Position numbers and translations under genes: made by a program
Shown here: piece by piece, positions 1 to 7,725 of the stretch
How positions within the stretch are numbered: position 1 is the first letter of the stretch
How the letters are laid out: each line of letters starts with the position of its first letter
NCBI GenBank assembly: GCA_002320775.1
Contig: DCKY01000240.1
Coordinates: forward strand, 21,165 to 64,679
Reading direction: 5' to 3'
DNA: 43,515 nucleotides
DNA from: Planctomycetes bacterium UBA1662
Lineage (GTDB): Bacteria; Planctomycetota; UBA8108
Notes under the pieces: model-generated
Database searches by the model: none
What the model was told of the DNA's origin: nothing
The model's input: the letters and a program-made list of their open reading frames with translations, nothing else

Positions 1-1658
1 CCGCCCATTCCCATGCCATCGTCATGATGGTGGTGATGGTGGTCATCTTCATCCTCTTCCTGGGGGATCTCGGCGATCATCGTATCACTTGTCAGAAGCA
101 GCGTGGAAACGCTCGCCGCGTTCTGCAGGGCTGCTCGAACGACTTTCGTCGCATCGATCACGCCAGCCTCCAGCATGTCCACTATGTCCTTCTTGTCCGA
201 GGCGAGATCGCAGCCCAGGTTGATGTTTTCATCTGAACGAATCTGCCGCAGCACCCTGGCAGGTTCGATGCCCGAGTTGAGACAAAGCTGCCGGATAGGA
301 GCCTCGAGAGCCTCACGGATCACATCGATCCCGGCCATTTCCTCGCTGCTCAGGCCTTCAAGGTCCAGCTTGGAGAGAGCCTCTGCGGCCCGGAAGAGAC
401 CGACGCCTCCCCCGGGAAGGATTCCTTCCGCCTGCCCGGCACGGGTCGCGTTCAGCGCGCTCTCGTAGCGGGACTTCTGCTCCTTCATATCGCTCTCGGT
501 CGCAGCTCCCACGTGAATCACACAGACTCCGCCGACCAGCTTCGCCAGGCGCTCCTGGAGCTTTTCCTGGTCGTACTCGGACTCCGTATCCTCCAGTTCC
601 CTGCGGATTTCGTTTGCCCTCGCCTCCACGGCGCCGGCCTCTCCTCCGCCGGCGACAATGATCGTGTCTTCGGAAGTAATCCTGACCTTCCCGGCCTCTC
701 CTAGATCATCAAGCTCGAGAGATTCGAGCTGCACTCCGAGATCCTTGAAGATCGCCCTGCCGCCGGTAAGAATCGCCAGGTCCTGGAGCATGGCCTTTCG
801 GCGCTCTCCATAGGCTGGAGCCTTCACCGCCGCGCAGGGGAGCACGCCCTTGAGCTTGTTGACCACCAGGGCCGAGAGCACCTCGGCCTCCACATCCTCG
901 GCAACCACCAACAGCGACCTCTTGGCCGCCAGCACCTTCTCCATGATAGGAAGCAGGTCGGCAAGCTTGGTCAGCTTCTCCTCGTAGATGAGAATGAACG
1001 GCTTCTCGAGTTCGCAGAGCATCTTGTCGCCATCGGTAACGAAATGAGGGGAGAGATAGCCGCGGTCAAATTCCATTCCCTCGACGGATTCGACCTGGGT
1101 CTCGATCTCCTTGCCCTCCTCGATGGTGATGACTCCGTCCTCTCCCACCGACTCGAAGGCATCGGCGATACACTCGCCAATCTCCTTGTCCTGGTTGGCC
1201 GCCACGGTGGCCAGGTGAACGACCTGGTCCTTCGACTTGACCGGGGTCGAAAATCCCTTCAGGCTTTCGAGCGCCTGGTCGACAGCGAGGCGAATTCCGC
1301 GCGACAGGATCATCGGGTTCATTCCGCCAATAACGTTCTGCAGGCCCCGGAGGTAGATGCTCTCGGCCAGGACGGTTGCCGTGGTCGAACCATCTCCGGC
1401 CTCGTTGGAGGTCTTCTCAGCCGCCTCACGAACCAGCTTCGCAGCCATGTTCTCGTAAGGATTGATGAGGTCAACCTCCTCAGCGACGCTAGCTCCATCC
1501 TTGGTAATAATCGGCTCGCCCCAGCCGCGGTCGATAACCGCATTGGAGCCGACCGGTCCCAACGTCGACTTGACCGCCCTGGCGAGTTTTTCAACGCCCT
1601 CCCTCGAAGCAAGCTGGGCTTCGAGGTCAAAAACCATTTGTTTCGGTGTTCTGGCCAT
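1..1658 (-). CDS. groEL: GroEL-family 60 kDa chaperonin, C-terminal end cut by window edge
   Basis: ATP-driven protein-folding chaperonin of the cytoplasm. The reading frame starts at the ATG at 1658, with AGGGA about 8 bases upstream, and gives 552 residues before the window edge; the family is about 548 long, so only a few tail residues should be missing. Visible motifs are TKDGASVA (Asp54, equivalent to E. coli Asp52), GDGSTTATV (Asp89, equivalent to Asp87; the usual Thr89 is Ser91), RRKAMLQD in the apical domain and PGGGVGLFRAA. The position aligned with catalytic Asp398 is Ser400 (context YESALNATRA), and the apical YLSPYF is YLSPHF. The tail is acidic, then six consecutive His (residues 540-545), then DDGMGMG, so the usual Gly-Met tail follows a His stretch. 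No groES lies next to it. Family identity is certain; full ATPase activity is doubtful, and it may be a specialised paralogue beside a housekeeping GroEL elsewhere. Confidence 0.96.
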   Translation of the reverse strand, partial: MARTPKQMVFDLEAQLASREGVEKLARAVKSTLGPVGSNAVIDRGWGEPIITKDGASVAEEVDLINPYENMAAKLVREAAEKTSNEAGDGSTTATVLAESIYLRGLQNVIGGMNPMILSRGIRLAVDQALESLKGFSTPVKSKDQVVHLATVAANQDKEIGECIADAFESVGEDGVITIEEGKEIETQVESVEGMEFDRGYLSPHFVTDGDKMLCELEKPFILIYEEKLTKLADLLPIMEKVLAAKRSLLVVAEDVEAEVLSALVVNKLKGVLPCAAVKAPAYGERRKAMLQDLAILTGGRAIFKDLGVQLESLELDDLGEAGKVRITSEDTIIVAGGGEAGAVEARANEIRRELEDTESEYDQEKLQERLAKLVGGVCVIHVGAATESDMKEQKSRYESALNATRAGQAEGILPGGGVGLFRAAEALSKLDLEGLSSEEMAGIDVIREALEAPIRQLCLNSGIEPARVLRQIRSDENINLGCDLASDKKDIVDMLEAGVIDATKVVRAALQNAASVSTLLLTSDTMIAEIPQEEDEDDHHHHHHDDGMGMG

Positions 1659-1964
1659 TCGAATAGATCCCTGAAATAATTCTTCGTGCTGGAAAAAATC
1701 TTGAACCATTTCCTTATGCAAACCTGATACCAAGACCTAAGTATTTGTAAATAAATACTTTATGATTTAGACTAGTCCCTGCGAACTGCCACATCGGCAG
1801 CAGAAGGCCATATAGGGTCTATAATCCTGTCAGAGTGGCACAAAGAGGGCTCCCAGGCCTGAATATCTGCAGTTAAAAGGGTGTCTGAGTCGATAAAAAA
1901 TATTGAGGCCGTCAATTCCATGCTTTCAGTCTCCACCGCGACCCGCCCGGCTTAGAGAAAACAG
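1659..1964. other. Divergent intergenic region between groEL and the MshEN-like gene
   Basis: About 300 bases without a gene between two divergently transcribed genes. It is more AT-rich than its surroundings. It holds an 8-base-arm inverted repeat at 1739-1760 and a perfect TATAAT hexamer on the plus strand near 1818, for which I see no good -35 box at 16-18 bases. No CIRCE element, the usual HrcA operator of groE genes, is present. Confidence 0.6.
1739..1760. promoter_or_regulatory. Perfect inverted repeat upstream of groEL
   Basis: AAGTATTT, six bases GTAAAT, then AAATACTT form a perfect 8-base-arm palindrome about 80-100 bases upstream of the groEL start codon, in the AT-rich part of the divergent spacer. 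The symmetry suits a dimeric repressor or activator site. It does not match CIRCE. The function is inferred from position only. Confidence 0.45.
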
Positions 1965-2180
1965 ATGAGCGACCGTTATAAGTTTTTCGGTGAGATAGCT
2001 TTAGAGAAACGCTTCGTCAGCGCTGAACAGCTCTACGAAGCGCTCACCATCCAGGCTAAAAACCGCGCCTCCGGACTCCTGGAGAAACAGCTCGGCCAGA
2101 TCCTGCTGGAAATGGGCTATATGACTGAAGAGCAAATCAGTGAAGTGCTCGACGTTCTCTACCCTGTGACCGATACCTGA
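1965..2180 (+). CDS. Small free-standing MshEN / GspE-N-like protein
   Basis: A 71-residue protein made of two similar helical units. The first reads FGEIALEKRFVSAEQLYEAL and the second QLGQILLEMGYMTEEQISEV. The pattern (LG-x-I/L-L-x-x-x-G/R-x-[IV/MT]-[ST]-x-E-Q-[LI]) is that of the N-terminal domain of GspE/PilB-type secretion ATPases, known as MshEN, which in some proteins binds cyclic di-GMP. Here the domain stands alone with no ATPase attached. The start ATG at 1965 has only a weak purine-rich site before it. It may regulate or dock to a pilus or secretion machine such as the module at 19564-25306, but that link is inferred. Homology to the family is likely; nucleotide binding is unproven. 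Confidence 0.7.
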   Translation: MSDRYKFFGEIALEKRFVSAEQLYEALTIQAKNRASGLLEKQLGQILLEMGYMTEEQISEVLDVLYPVTDT

Positions 2181-2235
2181 AAACCCCCACAGGACTCGGC
2201 CTCTCTGCTGACTCACGCACAGGATGAGCCGCTGA

Positions 2236-3174
2236 TCAATACCCGCTCTCGGCCTCTTCCGAATCGCCGCGAACCCGCCCGGTGATCCTGGGCGTATGGA
2301 GAGTGAGGTCGGTAAGCCTCCAGAAGTGTGGATTGGTCAGCACGGTGTGCAGGTTGGCTATCTTTTCCGCATCGGTCAGGACACGGTGAGCTCCTGAGGT
2401 CGCGGCGCGTCCCCACTCGAGCCGCAGCTGGCCGCTGCGCAATACGATCTCACTCTTGCTCCGATCGACCTTGCCGCGCGCGTTGGAAATGTTGATCGAC
2501 TCAATTGAATCTTCCGGATAGTGCTCCGAGATGCGGGCCCGGCCCAATTGTGCCGCCACGTTGAGTCCGTCAACGACAGCCGGGCTCCTCCATGGATACC
2601 CTGGCTTCGGAACGGCGATCCCGGATCGAGCCCCCTCAATAATCGGCACATTGAACCAGCTCCTGGCCGAGGCCTTGTAGGGCTCGCCAAGACGTCTGCC
2701 CCGGGAATCGCTCAGGTAGCAATTCGGCCCGACCCGGACCATGGCAACCGGGGTGGAAAGAACCATTGCCGCCCTGACCGCTCCCTCCGTCTGGGGAGTC
2801 GGATAGACCAGCCGAATATCCAGAACCTCACGGATCCAATGGGACTGCTCAAGAGCCTCCCTGAGACGGCCGAGAACACCCTGGTCAAAAAGACTGAGGT
2901 CGCTCTTGCCGAGAGAAAAATCCTCCATGATCCGGATGCGAATCTCCGGGGTAACCCAGGCAGGCAGCCGGCCGGGCTCCAGATGCCAATTGGCCAGCAG
3001 AAACCTCTCGTCAGATCTCACATCATACTTGATCGATACCGCCAGCCAGATAAACAACAGGCCGCCAAGCAACAGGCAGAGCTTCAGCCCGCTGTTCTTC
3101 AGCAGGTTGATTCCGCTGCCAAAGGAGGCGATCACCGCCAGGGGGCCGAATCGTGATTTCTTCTTTTTAGCCAT
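2236..3174 (-). CDS. ftsQ: FtsQ/DivIB-like cell division protein
   Basis: A 312-residue protein with a basic cytoplasmic N-terminus (MAKKKKSRFG), one membrane segment near residues 29-47 (LKLCLLLGGLLFIWLAV) and a large periplasmic part. This is the FtsQ layout: short inside tail, single helix, then POTRA-like and beta domains. FtsQ links FtsB/FtsL and FtsW/FtsI in the divisome. Sequence similarity is weak by eye, so the call rests on topology, length and position as last gene of the dcw cluster after murC-murB, where ftsQ normally sits. ddl, ftsA and ftsZ, usual neighbours, are absent. It begins 44 bases after murB ends and is probably co-transcribed. Confidence 0.62.
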   Translation of the reverse strand: MAKKKKSRFGPLAVIASFGSGINLLKNSGLKLCLLLGGLLFIWLAVSIKYDVRSDERFLLANWHLEPGRLPAWVTPEIRIRIMEDFSLGKSDLSLFDQGVLGRLREALEQSHWIREVLDIRLVYPTPQTEGAVRAAMVLSTPVAMVRVGPNCYLSDSRGRRLGEPYKASARSWFNVPIIEGARSGIAVPKPGYPWRSPAVVDGLNVAAQLGRARISEHYPEDSIESINISNARGKVDRSKSEIVLRSGQLRLEWGRAATSGAHRVLTDAEKIANLHTVLTNPHFWRLTDLTLHTPRITGRVRGDSEEAESGY

Positions 3175-3218
3175 ATTTCAATACTCCCAACCCTGAAGGG
3201 AGCCGCTCTCTCTTACTT

Positions 3219-4112
3219 TCAGACAAACGCCAGGTCCCTGGCGAAGACGACCTCCGGTTCGAGCTGGCAACCTGTCTGTTCGTAGACCTGCCCAATCACC
3301 CTTTCCATGAGTCTCTTCACATCTTCAGAGCTCGCGTGCCGTTCGCTGTTCACGATAAAATTCGCATGCATCCCCGAAACGGATGCGCCGCCTTCGCGCA
3401 GACCTTTCAGCCCGCAACTCTCGACCAACTTTCCAGCGGATGGGCCAGCTCCGGGATTCTTGAACATGCAGCCGGAGCTTGCCTCGTTCAGGGGCTGGTT
3501 GTCCGCCTTTCGCCTCTCACACCGTTCCATCTCAGCCCGGAGCTCGGAGACATTACCCGGCTCAAGTTCCATCTCCACGGCGACGACTATCCAGGAACCG
3601 GCCCCTCCGGCATCCGCATCGTTCATTCCCCAATTACGATACCGCCAGGGAACCTCCGCGCTGTCGATGGTCTCAACGGAACCCGCCCCTGGAGCAATGA
3701 CATGCAGCTTCTTTATGTAATTACCAAAGCAGGCATCGGGTCCGTTCCCTGCGTTCATCGCCGTACCCCCGCCAACTGTCCCGGGAATTCCCGCGAGCTG
3801 TTCCAGGCCGCGAAGGCCGGCGGTGACCGTCTGTCTGATGATCCGATTGATGCCGACTCCTGCCTCCGCGTAGACCCTGCCATCTTCCTCGACATGAAGC
3901 TTGCCAAGCTTCTTGGTCCGGATCACCGGCCGGCTGAAATTCCCATCCGGGAATATGGTGTTGCAGCCGCCTCCCAGGATAAAGGGATCATCCAGAACGG
4001 CCAGGAGCTCGCAGAACTCACCGAAACTCTCCGGTTCGTATAGCTCCTGCGGACGTCCTCCTACCCCCATCGAGGTGAGGTTCGAGAAATCGGGTTTTCT
4101 TGTGATCGCCAT
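3219..4112 (-). CDS. murB: UDP-N-acetylenolpyruvoylglucosamine reductase MurB
   Basis: FAD enzyme that reduces UDP-GlcNAc-enolpyruvate to UDP-MurNAc with NADPH, the second committed step of peptidoglycan precursor synthesis in the cytoplasm. The FAD-binding half shows GGGCNTIF (residues 47-54) and GLEQLAGIPGTVGGGTAMNAG-type sequence at 102-122. WRYRNW at 156-161 holds the conserved substrate Arg. SSGCMFKNP at 212-220 puts Cys215 where many MurB enzymes have the proton-donor Ser, a variant known in other bacteria. LEPEVVF near the C-terminus carries the conserved Glu. At 297 residues the length suits the shorter MurB type. It starts 5 bases after murC stops, so it is translated from the same message. 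Confidence 0.95.
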   Translation of the reverse strand: MAITRKPDFSNLTSMGVGGRPQELYEPESFGEFCELLAVLDDPFILGGGCNTIFPDGNFSRPVIRTKKLGKLHVEEDGRVYAEAGVGINRIIRQTVTAGLRGLEQLAGIPGTVGGGTAMNAGNGPDACFGNYIKKLHVIAPGAGSVETIDSAEVPWRYRNWGMNDADAGGAGSWIVVAVEMELEPGNVSELRAEMERCERRKADNQPLNEASSGCMFKNPGAGPSAGKLVESCGLKGLREGGASVSGMHANFIVNSERHASSEDVKRLMERVIGQVYEQTGCQLEPEVVFARDLAFV

Positions 4113-4117
4113 CAGCC

Positions 4118-5530
4118 TCAGGCCCCCACCTTCGAGAGCTTCCCGACAATCTCGATAGCTCCGGGCCTGCCCGCGTATTCCGATGCCAGGACGGTGATAC
4201 TCCCTGCTCCCATGAAAATCACCGCGTCCCCCGCCAGAACGATCTCATCGAGCCGGGCCCGGGCATCTCTGAAGGCCGGTGTGTCGGATGCCGCTCCCCC
4301 GCGAAGCTCGATCTCTCTCGTGAGCATCCTGGAGTTGATGGCAGCCTGATCCTCGCGGCTATCCCTGGCCTTATAGGGCTTGGTAACGAGGATCTCATCG
4401 AAACCCGCAAGCGCCTCCGCGAACGCATCCATCATCTGCCGCAACCGGGAAAACTGGTGCGGCTGAAAGACGCCGATGACCTTGCCGCTGAAGCCGACAT
4501 CGCGGGCGGCGCCCAGCAGAGCCTCCACCTCGGTTGGATGATGGGCGTAGTCATCGATCACCGTCACCGGATCGCGCGCGAGAATTTCAAATCGACGATG
4601 AACTCCGGGGAAGCTCTCCAGCCCCTCGCTGATCTTGTCAGCGGAGACTCCCACCCAGCTGCAGATAGCCGCGGCAGCCAGGGCGTTCTTTACGTTGTGC
4701 CTGCCGGGAATGCCAAGCTCCACCCGCTGACGGATTCCGCCGGGACCGGTCAGGATGAAAGTGGCCCCCAGGCCGCCCGAGCGGAGCTGCGAGGCCTGCC
4801 AGTCGCCAGCAGATGAGTCAAGACTGAAGGTCTGGATGTTGCGGCACACGGCTGCCGAGGCGAGGCTCAGCGCCTGGGGATCATCCGCGTTCAGAACCAG
4901 GAGTCCCTTCTCGGGAACCCGGTTGATGAACTGCTGAAAGGCGTCCAGGATCTCCGCCATGTCCTTGAAGCAATCGAGATGTTCCTCCTCGACATTGGTA
5001 ACCACGGCAGCCTCAGGCTTGAGCTGTAAAAAGCTGCGGTCGTACTCACAGGCCTCTGCTACGAAATCACGTCCCTTTCCCTGCCTCGAGCTGCCGAGCT
5101 GGGGAATCCTGCCTCCGATGACGAAGGATGGATCCTTTCCGGCGCTGTAGAGAATCCAGGAGGCCATCGAACTGGTGGTGGTCTTACCGTGAGTTCCCGC
5201 CACGGCGAGACCTCGCCCTTCACCCATCAGCTCGCCGAGAAACTCAGAGTATTTCAGGACCGGGATTCCCAGCCTGTGGGCCTTGCGAATTTCAGCGTTG
5301 TCGTCACCCACCGCCGCCGTATGAACGAGAAAATCAACATCGGAGCCGAGGTTGGCTTCCTCGTGGACGGACGAGCATTCTACTCCAAGCCGCTGGAACT
5401 CCACGGGTAGGGACTTGCCGCTGGAATCGGAGCCCGACACATGGATGTTTCTCGCTCTCAGGATGGACACCAGGCCGCGTACGCCAGTGCCGAGCATCCC
5501 CACGAGATGGACCTTACCCGGTTTCTGCAT
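4118..5530 (-). CDS. murC: UDP-N-acetylmuramate--L-alanine ligase MurC
   Basis: ATP-dependent cytoplasmic ligase adding L-Ala to UDP-MurNAc, the first stem-peptide step. The 470-residue protein has the Mur ligase layout: a Rossmann-like UDP domain beginning VHLVGMLGTGVRGL, the P-loop GTHGKTTT at 112-119, and the C-terminal domain with DDYAHHPTEV and GVFQPHQFSR, which are MurC signatures. It is not fused to Ddl, unlike the chlamydial enzyme. The ATG at 5530 lacks a clear ribosome site. A 357-base spacer separates it from the LysM gene, so murC-murB-ftsQ may have its own promoter, and that spacer carries a palindromic element and short tandem repeats. Confidence 0.97.
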   Translation of the reverse strand: MQKPGKVHLVGMLGTGVRGLVSILRARNIHVSGSDSSGKSLPVEFQRLGVECSSVHEEANLGSDVDFLVHTAAVGDDNAEIRKAHRLGIPVLKYSEFLGELMGEGRGLAVAGTHGKTTTSSMASWILYSAGKDPSFVIGGRIPQLGSSRQGKGRDFVAEACEYDRSFLQLKPEAAVVTNVEEEHLDCFKDMAEILDAFQQFINRVPEKGLLVLNADDPQALSLASAAVCRNIQTFSLDSSAGDWQASQLRSGGLGATFILTGPGGIRQRVELGIPGRHNVKNALAAAAICSWVGVSADKISEGLESFPGVHRRFEILARDPVTVIDDYAHHPTEVEALLGAARDVGFSGKVIGVFQPHQFSRLRQMMDAFAEALAGFDEILVTKPYKARDSREDQAAINSRMLTREIELRGGAASDTPAFRDARARLDEIVLAGDAVIFMGAGSITVLASEYAGRPGAIEIVGKLSKVGA

Positions 5531-5584
5531 CGTGTAACGACGGCCCGGCGCGGACGGAATCCGCCCACCTGGGGCGTCTCTTTT

Positions 5585-5615
5585 CTCTTCAGATCTTCTC
5601 TTCAGATCTTCTCTT
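5585..5615. repeat. 13-base tandem repeat, 2.4 copies, in the murC leader
   Basis: The unit CTCTTCAGATCTT occurs twice in tandem (5585-5597, 5598-5610), followed by a partial CTCTT. On the coding strand of murC it reads as purine-rich AAGATCTGAAGAG repeats 55-85 bases before the start codon. It may be a replication-slippage product or a binding site in the leader; nothing in the sequence decides which. Confidence 0.7.
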
Positions 5616-5770
5616 ACAACTTCTTTCAGGCCGCGCGATCCCGGTCAAATAACCCTGAATCAACACGGACACCGACCCTAATTAAGCAGATGCCAATCAG
5701 AGTAACCAGAGTTTTCCCCCCCATTGACCTTTATCGGTAAGATGTTGCCTTATCTTGAGCTATAACAATT

Positions 5771-5795
5771 CGACACCACAACATACTGTGGTGCG
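5771..5795 (-). promoter_or_regulatory. Palindromic element, copy 1, upstream of murC
   Basis: CACCACA, six bases, then TGTGGTG form a perfect 7-base inverted repeat (5774-5793) about 240 bases before the murC start. The surrounding 25 bases match a second copy at 17483-17504: both read CGCAC, one base, ACA, then TGTTGTGGTGTCG on the minus strand, differing by one base and a 3-base gap. Both lie on the same strand upstream of cell wall genes. It is a candidate operator for a dimeric regulator. Confidence 0.5.
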
Positions 5796-5887
5796 AAGAT
5801 GCCATCCGGGTCTCCCTGGTGGGGCCTTAACGGCCACCTGCGCACCCTGGGACGGCACTAGATGCAGCGAAAAAGGCGACTGCGGGA

Positions 5888-6571
5888 TTATTTTTTCGGG
5901 GGAATCCTGAGCTTCATCCCCACGCGAAGCCGCTCGGGGTTGTCACCGAGCTCTTTCTTGTTCAGCTCGATAATCTTCCCATACCGATGCCCAACGCCAA
6001 GATACTTCTCGGCCAGGTTCCAGAGCTTGTCACCATCCTTCACGATATGAATCGTGTAGCTCACCTTCGGCGGCTCAGGCTTGACGACCTCGGACTCAGG
6101 TATCGGCTCGACCGGTGTCTCTACCGGCTGCGGCACGGGAGACTGACGTTCGATTAACGAAGTCACGGAGCGGCCTGGATTGACCAGGTTGAGAGAGCCT
6201 GCTCTCCCTCCGGTCGCGGGAACCTGCGGCTCCACGCTCACGCCGTTCTCAAGCACGGATGGCGTATTAGCCGAGCTTCTACGAATGTCGACAGCTGGTT
6301 CGCCCGCCTCGATCGAGGGGCGGTCCCAACGGGGAGTCGACCTCCTGGTTACGCGTGGACGCCGATCGATCGCGGTCGCCTTGATGGTCGTTTCGATGAC
6401 GGTGTCGTTACCCACAAGACCCTCCAGCGGAGCCTCGCCGGGAAGACTCTGAACCCGCGGTGCCGGGGAATTGCGAAGCCAGACGGCCAGCTCACCCTCT
6501 CGTAATTGATAAACGCAGAGGGTACAGAAACCAATCAGCACGATCAGAAGCAGGCGGAATCCTACTGACAT
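5888..6571 (-). CDS. Membrane-anchored LysM-domain protein in the dcw cluster
   Basis: A 227-residue protein with an N-terminal hydrophobic segment at about residues 5-22 (signal anchor or uncleaved signal), a long low-complexity linker rich in Pro, Val and Arg, and a C-terminal LysM domain from about 175 (YTIHIVKDGDKLWNLAEKYL to LRVGMKLRIPPKK). LysM binds the glycan backbone of peptidoglycan, so the protein should sit in the periplasm tethered to the inner membrane. Its ATG overlaps the murG stop by 10 bases, implying translational coupling. Chlamydial dcw clusters carry a LysM gene (nlpD type) near ftsW-murG. No amidase or peptidase domain is visible, so it may be a scaffold or activator. 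Confidence 0.85.
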   Translation of the reverse strand: MSVGFRLLLIVLIGFCTLCVYQLREGELAVWLRNSPAPRVQSLPGEAPLEGLVGNDTVIETTIKATAIDRRPRVTRRSTPRWDRPSIEAGEPAVDIRRSSANTPSVLENGVSVEPQVPATGGRAGSLNLVNPGRSVTSLIERQSPVPQPVETPVEPIPESEVVKPEPPKVSYTIHIVKDGDKLWNLAEKYLGVGHRYGKIIELNKKELGDNPERLRVGMKLRIPPKK

Positions 6572-7725
6572 TTTTCCTTGAGCTCCAGGATGAGGTCCAG
6601 TACGGCATCGGCTGCATCAGGTCTTCCCAAGGTGAGAGCGCGATCTTCCATCGCCAGCAGCCTTCCGGGTTCAAAGAGAATATCTTCAAATATCGTTCGC
6701 AAAGTTTCGGCTCCAAGATCTTCTTCGGGCACCATAATGGCGCCCCCCGCCCGCTCCAAAGCCTCAGCATTCTTCATCTGATGCTGGTCCTTATGATGCG
6801 GATAGGGAACAAATACCGCCGGAACACCCAGGACAGCCAGCTCAGCAACGATTGTCCCGCCCGCCCTGGTAATCACCAGGTCGCCGTGAGACAGCAGATG
6901 CGGCAGATCCTTCAGGTAGCTCTCGACCTCGGCTTCCCAGCCTTGTTCAAGATAGGCCTTCTCTACTTCTTTTTTATCGGCATCTCCGGCTACATGTATC
7001 CAATGTATTTTCTCACGATATTCGGCAAGTCCCTCCAACGCGCCGATGACCGCCTGGTTGATGCCATGGGCTCCCTGGCTGCCGCCAACCACGAAAACTT
7101 TACGTTTGCGCGTGCTGAAGGCGCCTGCGGCAAAAAATCTTCTGCGGCGGCCGGCGGCCCTGACCACCGTACCGCGCACCGGATTGCCGGTAACCTCCCG
7201 CCTTCCGCGAAAAAGATCGACGACCTCCGGACTCGGGCAGGTGACGAGGTCGACAAAAGGAGCCGCCAGGCGATTCACCTTGCCGGGAACCTGGTTCTGT
7301 TCGAGCAGGACCACCGGCAGGCCAACGTGCCTTGCCGCGACGATCCCGGGAAGGGAGGCGTAGCCCCCCAGCCCGATGGCCGCGTCATACTTTCGTGCCA
7401 GGGCCTTGCGAATGGCCGAGATCGCCCGCAGCGACTGAAGAGAATATTTCACGATGGCGCGAGCTCCGCCTGTGGGCGGAGAGATATCGAGAAGCTCGGT
7501 TCTGAAGCCGCTGTTAGAGAAGACCTTCTCCTCTACCTCCCTGCGGGTACGGAAAAATACGATGTCGCAATCAGGAAATCGCTCGCGTGTCCTCTCGGCG
7601 ACTGCGAGGCCCGGGAAGAGATGCCCCCCTGTTCCTCCGCCGAAGAAGGCGAGCGCCTTCATCTGCTTCAGAGAAGACGACCGCGTTGCGGTCCTCTCCC
7701 CTGTCAACACAGCGGTGTTGGTCAT
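6562..7725 (-). CDS. murG: UDP-GlcNAc--lipid I GlcNAc transferase MurG
   Basis: Peripheral inner-membrane glycosyltransferase that converts lipid I to lipid II. GGGTGGH at residues 29-35 is the MurG N-terminal signature, followed by GLGGYASLPGIVAA, LLEQNQVPGKVNRL, VVGGSQGAHGINQAV and the UDP-GlcNAc site RAGGTIVAELAVLGVPAVFV with PYPHHKDQHQ. The ATG at 7725 overlaps the ftsW stop by four bases (ATGA), which supports this start although it gives about 21 extra residues before the usual MKALAFFGGG beginning. The alternative Met is at 7662 and has no better ribosome site. Confidence 0.97.
   Translation of the reverse strand: MTNTAVLTGERTATRSSSLKQMKALAFFGGGTGGHLFPGLAVAERTRERFPDCDIVFFRTRREVEEKVFSNSGFRTELLDISPPTGGARAIVKYSLQSLRAISAIRKALARKYDAAIGLGGYASLPGIVAARHVGLPVVLLEQNQVPGKVNRLAAPFVDLVTCPSPEVVDLFRGRREVTGNPVRGTVVRAAGRRRRFFAAGAFSTRKRKVFVVGGSQGAHGINQAVIGALEGLAEYREKIHWIHVAGDADKKEVEKAYLEQGWEAEVESYLKDLPHLLSHGDLVITRAGGTIVAELAVLGVPAVFVPYPHHKDQHQMKNAEALERAGGAIMVPEEDLGAETLRTIFEDILFEPGRLLAMEDRALTLGRPDAADAVLDLILELKEKCQ

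Larger units (their letters stand above)
5531..5887. other. Intergenic leader upstream of murC
   Basis: The only long gap inside the dcw cluster. No convincing gene is seen. Read on the minus strand toward murC it holds the palindromic element at 5771-5795, an A/T-richer stretch around 5700-5770 that could carry a promoter, and a purine-rich tandem repeat at 5585-5615. A short GC-rich inverted repeat (CGCCC/GGGCG) sits near 5563-5577. Confidence 0.6.

Noticed and set aside
1835..1852. Sigma-54 promoter (TGGCAC) before the MshEN-like gene
   Set aside because: The downstream TTGC element is missing at the needed distance.
1659..1964. CIRCE operator for groEL
   Set aside because: No TTAGCACTC/GAGTGCTAA pair is present; the palindrome there is different.
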